Shown here in pieces: positions 39,958-43,991 of a DNA stretch of 43,991 bases. The notes below the pieces were generated by a model that saw nothing but the letters and a program-made list of their open reading frames with translations, was not told the DNA's origin and ran no database searches. How positions within the stretch are numbered: the first letter of the stretch is position 1; every line of letters begins with the position of its first letter. Source of the DNA: UQRS01 sp964481575 (GTDB lineage: Bacteria > Bacillota > Clostridia > Oscillospirales > Acutalibacteraceae); assembly GCA_964481575.1 (NCBI GenBank), contig CAYZTR010000016.1, positions 1 through 43,991 on the forward strand, in the 5' to 3' direction. Made by a program: the position numbers and the translations under genes.

Positions 39958-40131
39958 TTTAAATTTTTCAATTTTTTATATTTTTTTATTATTTATTACA
40001 TGTTTTCGAGATTTCAGACCCATTTTTCCCGACTGGCAGAAAAAAGGTTAAGCTGCAGTAATATATAAATTGATGCATAACAGATACGCAGCAGCAAACA
40101 TCCGGATTTATAAAAACATGGGAAAAGGGGG
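39958..40131. other. AT-rich divergent intergenic region
   Basis: This stretch lies between the divergent metallophosphoesterase and pduL genes (the whole gap is 39896-40213). Apart from the two promoters, listed separately, I see no gene or RNA. A small GGGG/CCCC hairpin (about 40174-40189) lies just upstream of the pduL ribosome binding site. Confidence 0.5.
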
Positions 40132-40160
40132 TTGCAAAGCAAGGACTGGGCTGGTAAAAT
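40132..40160 (+). promoter_or_regulatory. Probable sigma-A promoter of pduL
   Basis: TTGCAA (40132-40137), 17 nt and TAAAAT (40155-40160) on the plus strand, with a start near 40167 and a leader of about 47 nt. Confidence 0.6.
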
Positions 40161-40213
40161 AAAAGGGATCACGATGGGGCTTTCCCCACCAAAAATAAGG
40201 AGATTATGCTGTT

Positions 40214-40789
40214 ATGTCGAAACCTGTTCTTGTTGAAATTTCCGCCCGCCATGTCCATGTGTCCCAAACCGACCTGGAGACTTTGTTTGGCAAGGGCTAC
40301 CAGCTAACCAAAAAGAAGGATCTGTCCCAGCCCGGTCAGTTCGCCTGCGAAGAGCGGGTCGATGTGGTAGGGCCGAAAAAGACGCTGGCGCGGGTATCTA
40401 TCCTGGGGCCAGTTCGCCCGGAGACCCAAATTGAGCTTTCCCTGACGGATGCCCGTTCCATTGGCGTCAACGCCCCCATCCGTGAATCCGGCGACGTGGC
40501 CGGTTCCGGCGCCTGCAAGCTGGTTGGCCCCTGCGGTGAGGTGGAATGTCCCCAGGGTGTCATCGCCGCCAAACGTCATGTACATATGACGCCTGCCGAC
40601 GCCGAAAAGTACGGCATTGAAAATGGCCAGATTATTCGGGTGGAGATCCACACAGAAGGCCGTTCCCTGATTTTTGGCGACGTAGTGGCCCGGGTCAGCG
40701 AAAAATACGCTCTGGCCATGCACCTGGATACCGACGAAGCCAACGCCGCCGGCGTCCCCGGCTCCTGTACCGGTGAAATTTTGGACTAA
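40214..40789 (+). CDS. pduL: PduL-type phosphotransacylase
   Basis: This enzyme interconverts acyl-CoA and acyl phosphate (acetyl or propionyl), replacing the unrelated Pta. The 191-residue protein has both zinc-binding blocks, ISARHVHVSQTDLE near the N-terminus and AAKRHVHMTPADAEKYG in the second half. GYQLTKKKDLSQPGQFACEE is also characteristic. It begins directly at the enzyme domain, with no extra N-terminal helix of the kind that targets PduL to microcompartments. No shell-protein gene is nearby, so it probably works in the cytosol in acetate or propionate formation. AAGGAG lies 11 nt before the ATG. No acetate kinase gene is adjacent. Confidence 0.95.
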   Translation: MSKPVLVEISARHVHVSQTDLETLFGKGYQLTKKKDLSQPGQFACEERVDVVGPKKTLARVSILGPVRPETQIELSLTDARSIGVNAPIRESGDVAGSGACKLVGPCGEVECPQGVIAAKRHVHMTPADAEKYGIENGQIIRVEIHTEGRSLIFGDVVARVSEKYALAMHLDTDEANAAGVPGSCTGEILD

Positions 40790-40812
40790 CCGATACCTTT
40801 GCGAGAAACATA

Positions 40813-40861
40813 AAATCGCCTCCTGGCAGCCTGTTGCTTCCAGGGGGCGATTCGCTTTTTT
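40813..40861 (+). terminator. Terminator of pduL
   Basis: AATCGCC and TCCTGG pair with CCAGG and GGCGATT across a 13-nt loop, followed on the plus strand by CGCTTTTTT. It may also act on the convergent dockerin gene ending at 40866. Confidence 0.88.
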
Positions 40862-40865
40862 ATTG

Positions 40866-42257
40866 TTATTTTACGTCAGCACTCAAAATGGCTTTCCGTA
40901 ACAGCACCACATCAGTGACGGTTAAACGATCGTCCTCATTCATATCCCCTGCGGGTTCATCCTGCACAGTTTTGCTTGCCAAAATGGCCTTGCGCAGCAG
41001 CACCACATCGGTAACCGTCAAGCTGTTGTCATAATTCAGGTCACCACTAATAGTATCCAAATCCTCTACTACGGTAAACTCACAGGTAGCCCATATTTGC
41101 CCATTTGCCGAAACAGCGTAAATAGTAGCTTCCCCTAGACCGATTCCAGTTACCTTTCCTCTACAACTTATCAGCGTCAGTAAAATCAAATACTGCAACA
41201 TCCATAAATCCTTCGCCAACACTGCGAATATAAAGCGAATAATTTTCTGTATCATAAAGATTGATTAATTTGACATATTCGTTGGATTCTTCATCAAACA
41301 ACACGTAGAAGCCACCAAAGTCCAGATACTCCGTAAAAATTGAGTCACTGGGAAGTGTAAGAACAATTTATTCTCAACAGCCAAAAGTGCAGAATTTAGT
41401 CTAACATTTATCATGGGACGTACGCCCAGACGCCAAGAGTTGTAAATATGTCCTCCATATTGTAAATGTCCATCGGCAGTTGCATATACTGGGCGAACGT
41501 AACCATACGGTTTATCCCCAATTGTTCTAGTCAAATAACAGCAAGTTTCTTTCTCAGTATTAAAGGCATAGCTATTTGGTGTTGTAATAGTTGCTGTATT
41601 AACACCTATATTATAATGCGCAGTTCTAGAATCATCAGAAATAAAGCCATACGCTGTATTGTACAAATCATATGCCGATGGTAGATAAACTTTTTCATAT
41701 GTATTAGGTTCATCATAAGTCTCATCAACAGATTGATTACTTACTTCTACAGTCAATATGTCCTTTTGCTCTTCTTTATTGAAGGCCATATTATAAAAAG
41801 TATTATTAAGATAAAATCGAACATCTGAATTTGCCCAAGTAACTCCAGAAAAAGCGCTGGAATAACAACTAGTGGTCAATACAAGATCAGATATTAAGGT
41901 TAGAGAACCATTAATATTTTGTAGAACTCTCCACTTAATAGGCATGAATTTAACATATCCAATATATTTCACCCATGCATATTTTTCCCCATTATAATAA
42001 ATAATTCCATTTATTGCAGGCATATCATCTAAAGACGATATGATCTCTTGATCATGTACTTCCTCTTGTGGAAAACTACCAAAATAGACGTAATCGCCGA
42101 ACCATTCATTTGCCTTACCATCTTCCGATGGGTTATTGACGCTTTTATTAGATAGTTCAATATTAGGAAAACTTGCACATACCAAAAAAGTATTCCATAT
42201 TAAGAATATAGTTAGCAATACACTAATAATTCTTTTTACAACAAATCTTTTCTTCAA
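40866..42257 (-). pseudogene. Broken dockerin gene (DUF6273-like, BIG2-like, dockerin)
   Basis: Three frames form one interrupted gene of 464 codons. Frame 1 (42257 to about 41360) has a TTG start after AGGAGG, a signal peptide (KRIISVLLTIFLIWNTFLVC) and a DUF6273-like domain (GDYVYFGSFPQEE, IKWRVLQ, ANSDVRFYLNN, YGYVRPV). One base appears missing from an A run near 41370, after which the text continues ENK-IVLTLPSDSIFTEYLDF in another frame. A second shift near 41160 leads into the end of a BIG2 Ig domain (KVTGIGLGEATIYAVSANG). A dockerin with repeats GDLNYDNSLTVTD and GDMNEDDRLTVTD follows. The two shifts cancel, since 1392 nt is exactly 464 triplets. The first two-thirds is much more AT-rich than its neighbours, suggesting acquisition. 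It may be a decayed gene or contain sequencing errors. Confidence 0.7.
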
Positions 42258-42360
42258 TATAATCTCCTCCTAACCTCATATTTATATTCATTTGGTTTTT
42301 ACGTACTAGTGATAGCTCTTCCTCCGTCTTACTACTTACCAATATAAATGGTATATACAT

Positions 42361-42389
42361 ATATTAGTACAAATATTTACTAAAGTCAA
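42361..42389 (-). promoter_or_regulatory. Promoter of the broken dockerin gene, overlapped by an operator
   Basis: TTGACT (42389-42384), 17 nt and TAATAT (42366-42361) on the minus strand. The -35 box lies in the spacer of the long inverted repeat, and one arm of that repeat fills the -10/-35 interval. A protein bound to the palindrome would block this promoter. Confidence 0.6.
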
Positions 42390-42407
42390 CAGTAAATATT
42401 TGTACTA
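42365..42407. promoter_or_regulatory. Perfect 17-bp inverted repeat, probable operator of the XRE regulator
   Basis: TAGTACAAATATTTACT (42365-42381) and its exact reverse complement (42391-42407) flank a 9-bp spacer. It lies 35 bp upstream of the XRE-family gene and on top of the divergent dockerin-gene promoter. Such arrangements are typical of self-regulating Cro/CI-type repressors. A 17-bp perfect match is very unlikely by chance. Confidence 0.7.
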
Positions 42408-42441
42408 TGTTAAGATAGGCTAGAAGCGAGGTGAGAATGGG

Positions 42442-42675
42442 ATGCAGCATGAAATGCCATATCTGAAACGGATGCGGGATTTGCGGGAGGATCACGATAA
42501 AACACAGCAGCAAATTGCCGGGATCCTTGGCACTTCACAGACCATGTATGCCCGCTATGAACGGGGCGCTAATGAACTTCCCATTCGCCACTTACTCACC
42601 CTGTGTGATTACTACCAAGTTTCTGCCGACTATCTGTTGGGTAGAGCCGATAAAATGCACGGTCAAAAAGGATAA
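42442..42675 (+). CDS. XRE-family (Cro/CI-type) transcriptional regulator
   Basis: A 77-residue DNA-binding protein consisting of one helix-turn-helix domain. The N-terminal helix reads YLKRMRDLREDHDKTQ, the HTH reads QQIAGILGTSQTMYARYERG, and the following ELPIRHLLTLCDYYQVSADYLLG is standard for the family. There is no effector domain. GAGGTG lies 9 nt before the ATG. It is divergent from the broken dockerin gene, with a long perfect palindrome in between as the obvious target. No toxin gene accompanies it. Confidence 0.93.
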   Translation: MQHEMPYLKRMRDLREDHDKTQQQIAGILGTSQTMYARYERGANELPIRHLLTLCDYYQVSADYLLGRADKMHGQKG

Positions 42676-42678
42676 TAA

Positions 42679-42719
42679 CCCCGCCCCTGTACAGCATGCA
42701 AGTTGTGCCAAGGGCGGGG
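42679..42719. terminator. Bidirectional terminator between XRE and ArsC/Spx-like genes
   Basis: CCCCGCCC (42679-42686) pairs with GGGCGGGG (42712-42719). T-rich sequence (CTACTTTTTATTT) follows on the plus strand. The genes on either side converge on it. Confidence 0.8.
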
Positions 42720-42727
42720 CCTACTTT

Positions 42728-43081
42728 TTATTTAATTTTTTCGTTCCAGGCAGCTTCCTGAAAGGCTACCAATATAAAATCATCCCCCACTAATATCGGT
42801 CGTTTTACAAGCATGCCGTCTGATGCCAACAATTGATACTGCTCCTCTTCGCGCATGCCGGCAAGTCTTTCCTTTAATCCTAGTTCTTTATATTTTAATC
42901 CACTTGTATTAAAGAATTTCTTTAATGGCAATCCACTCATCTTATGCCATTTTTTCAATTCTTCCACACTGGGATTCTCTTCTTTGATATCTCTGCTTTC
43001 AAATACCACATGATTGTCTTCCAAAAATCTGACCGTCTTTTTGCAAGTACTGCATTTTGGGTAAAGAACAATAGTCAGCAT
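42728..43081 (-). CDS. ArsC/Spx/MgsR-family thioredoxin-fold protein
   Basis: A 117-residue thioredoxin-fold protein. The redox motif is YPKCSTCKK (CxxC at about residues 10-13) near the N-terminus. The family RP motif appears as LVKRPILVGDD at about residues 90-100, and GLPLKKFFNTSG links them. Spx and MgsR bind RNA polymerase under redox stress, whereas ArsC-type members reduce arsenate. The sequence does not decide between them. No arsenic-resistance genes are near, so a regulatory or general redox role is more likely. AGGAGG stands 9 nt before the ATG. Confidence 0.85.
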   Translation of the reverse strand: MLTIVLYPKCSTCKKTVRFLEDNHVVFESRDIKEENPSVEELKKWHKMSGLPLKKFFNTSGLKYKELGLKERLAGMREEEQYQLLASDGMLVKRPILVGDDFILVAFQEAAWNEKIK

Positions 43082-43119
43082 AATTGATTTCCTCCTGATT
43101 CTCTGTCTATGAGCAGCGC

Positions 43120-43791
43120 CTACCCAATAAAAATTTGTACCCAGTAGTTTGTTCCGTTAAACGTATAACAGCCCACAGCCATCCCTGTAAAGCTTGCGCT
43201 CAATATATTCTCCCGATGTCCTTGAGATTGCATCCAGCTATTCATGACACTTTCCGCGCTCGTCTGGCCATACGCAATATTTTCGCCTAAAGAGAAATAG
43301 GAAATGCCTGCCTCTGTAACGACAGTAAAACAGCTGGTTCCGTTAGGCCTGGTATGAGAAAACAACCGGGTAATCTCCTCTGCCCGTAAATCCGCAGCCG
43401 CCTGCAAATCCTCCCGATAGGAAAGAGCTGGAAGACCGTTTTGCGCCCGGTTCTGGTTTACAAGGGAAAAAACCGCCTTAGAAGCATCGCCGACCCCCGG
43501 CAAAACATTTCCGTTATTGGAAGAACCACTGCCCAAAATTGCTTTCCGCAATAATACCACATCAGTAACCGTCAAAGCATCATCGCCGTTCATATCTCCA
43601 ATTGCAGCCTCAGCCGTACTCTGACCGGCTAAAATAGCCTTTCGCAACAGAACCACATCCGTGACAGACAAATTGCCGTCCCCGTTCATATCGCCGGTCT
43701 TGATACGGTCCTGTCCATCGGCAAAAGCCGCCCCAGAAAAAACAGAAAAAATCAATAAGAAAATGAAAACTAACACAAATATCCGTTTCAT
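43120..43791 (-). CDS. Secreted CAP-domain protein with N-terminal dockerin
   Basis: A 223-residue exported protein. The signal peptide (KRIFVLVFIFLLIFSVFSGA) is followed at once by a type I dockerin with two calcium repeats (GDMNGDGNLSVTDVVLL and GDMNGDDALTVTDVVLL, about residues 31-88) and a short linker. The C-terminal CAP/SCP domain (about 103-223) has FSLVNQNRAQNG, FSHTRPNGTSC, GENIAYGQTSAE and GHRENIL, the standard CAP motifs with both histidines. Bacterial CAP proteins act at the cell surface in poorly known roles. A dockerin placed before the catalytic or binding domain is less usual than a C-terminal one. The ATG at 43791 is preferred, with AAAGGGTGG upstream. Confidence 0.92.
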   Translation of the reverse strand: MKRIFVLVFIFLLIFSVFSGAAFADGQDRIKTGDMNGDGNLSVTDVVLLRKAILAGQSTAEAAIGDMNGDDALTVTDVVLLRKAILGSGSSNNGNVLPGVGDASKAVFSLVNQNRAQNGLPALSYREDLQAAADLRAEEITRLFSHTRPNGTSCFTVVTEAGISYFSLGENIAYGQTSAESVMNSWMQSQGHRENILSASFTGMAVGCYTFNGTNYWVQIFIG

Positions 43792-43895
43792 GAAAAACCA
43801 CCCTTTGCATAAAATATACTGGAAATTTGCAGATACCACTGGGAAAAGGTTGGTATAAAATGTAGTTCATACATAATACCAGCAAGGTAACAAAA

Positions 43896-43922
43896 AAGCA
43901 CATTCAAACAAAGAATGTGCTT
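43896..43922 (-). terminator. Terminator of a minus-strand gene beyond the right edge
   Basis: AAGCACATTC pairs perfectly with GAATGTGCTT around a 7-nt loop. On the minus strand it is followed by six T (43897-43892 within TTTTTTG). It lies upstream of the CAP gene, so it probably ends a transcript arriving from the right. Confidence 0.6.
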
Positions 43923-43991
43923 CAAAGTACAATACCATTCTTGTACCCTGGAAACTGAACAAAGAAGGAAGACGCAAGAAAGAACCTGTAA
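43923..43991 (+). other. Possible rRNA-operon leader or spacer sequence
   Basis: The last bases contain CCTGGAAACTGAACAAAG, close to the CTTTGAAAACTGAACA-type sequence found just before 16S or 23S rRNA genes in Firmicutes, and end AACCTGTAA. An rRNA gene on the plus strand just beyond the window is possible. Only the leader-like text is visible. Confidence 0.3.

Noticed and set aside
42442..43081. Toxin-antitoxin pair (XRE protein plus neighbour)
   Set aside because: The neighbour is convergent, separated by a terminator, and is an ArsC/Spx-family thioredoxin-fold protein, not a toxin.
36146..43791. Mobile element responsible for the dockerin gene cluster
   Set aside because: No transposase, integrase, terminal repeats or tRNA target were seen. 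Repeated DNA is limited to the dockerin coding modules.

Overview
The window looks like part of a chromosome from an endospore-forming, anaerobic Clostridia bacterium, probably in the Oscillospiraceae/Ruminococcaceae range. Three things point there: sporulation genes (spoIVA, a sipL-type gene, spoIIID), a complete V-type ATPase operon, and secreted proteins carrying type I dockerins of the form TDVVLLRKAIL. Most of the sequence has moderately high GC. The stretch around 41.2-42.4 kb is clearly AT-richer and is probably acquired. No tRNA, CRISPR array or transposase was seen.

Layout. 0-1.6 kb: cytochrome c assembly genes (ResB-like, CcsA-like) on the minus strand, with a near-consensus promoter and an upstream CRP/FNR-type palindrome. 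1.9-5.1 kb: an anchored hypothetical protein followed by a subtilase gene broken by three single-base shifts. 5.3-10.5 kb: a sporulation block on the minus strand (spoIVA, sipL-like, spoIIID, with sigma-E-like promoters) interrupted by a plus-strand pfkB/SGNH-hydrolase pair. 10.8-19.6 kb: a nine-gene V-ATPase operon. 19.7-23.0 kb: a degenerate-P-loop protein, a membrane-anchored hypothetical, greA and an unknown gene. 23.4-31.1 kb: a probable sulfur amino-acid uptake and processing locus. It holds a PatB/MalY C-S lyase and a seven-gene operon encoding a polar amino-acid ABC transporter, an amidohydrolase, a member of the ATC-hydrolase family and an M20 dipeptidase. The two transcription units share an almost identical 18-bp motif at their promoters. 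31.4-34.6 kb: a PASTA-domain protein whose kinase domain has lost all catalytic residues, a pair of structured 114-bp repeats, and an M14 peptidase. 34.6-36.1 kb: a Nudix hydrolase and an esterase. 36.1-43.8 kb: an accessory region with three dockerin genes (a large metallophosphoesterase, a broken DUF6273/BIG2-type gene, and a CAP-domain protein), a stand-alone pduL, an XRE regulator next to a long operator-like palindrome, and an ArsC/Spx-family gene. The right edge resembles an rRNA-operon leader.

Most notable: (1) the cysteine/thiazoline-type operon with a shared candidate operator; (2) the tandem repeats, in which every difference inside one hairpin preserves pairing in plus-strand RNA; (3) the PASTA pseudokinase; (4) five single-base frameshifts confined to two secreted-protein genes; (5) the palindrome covering the promoter of a dockerin gene beside an XRE regulator. 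All names rest on motif recognition by eye; no database search was run.
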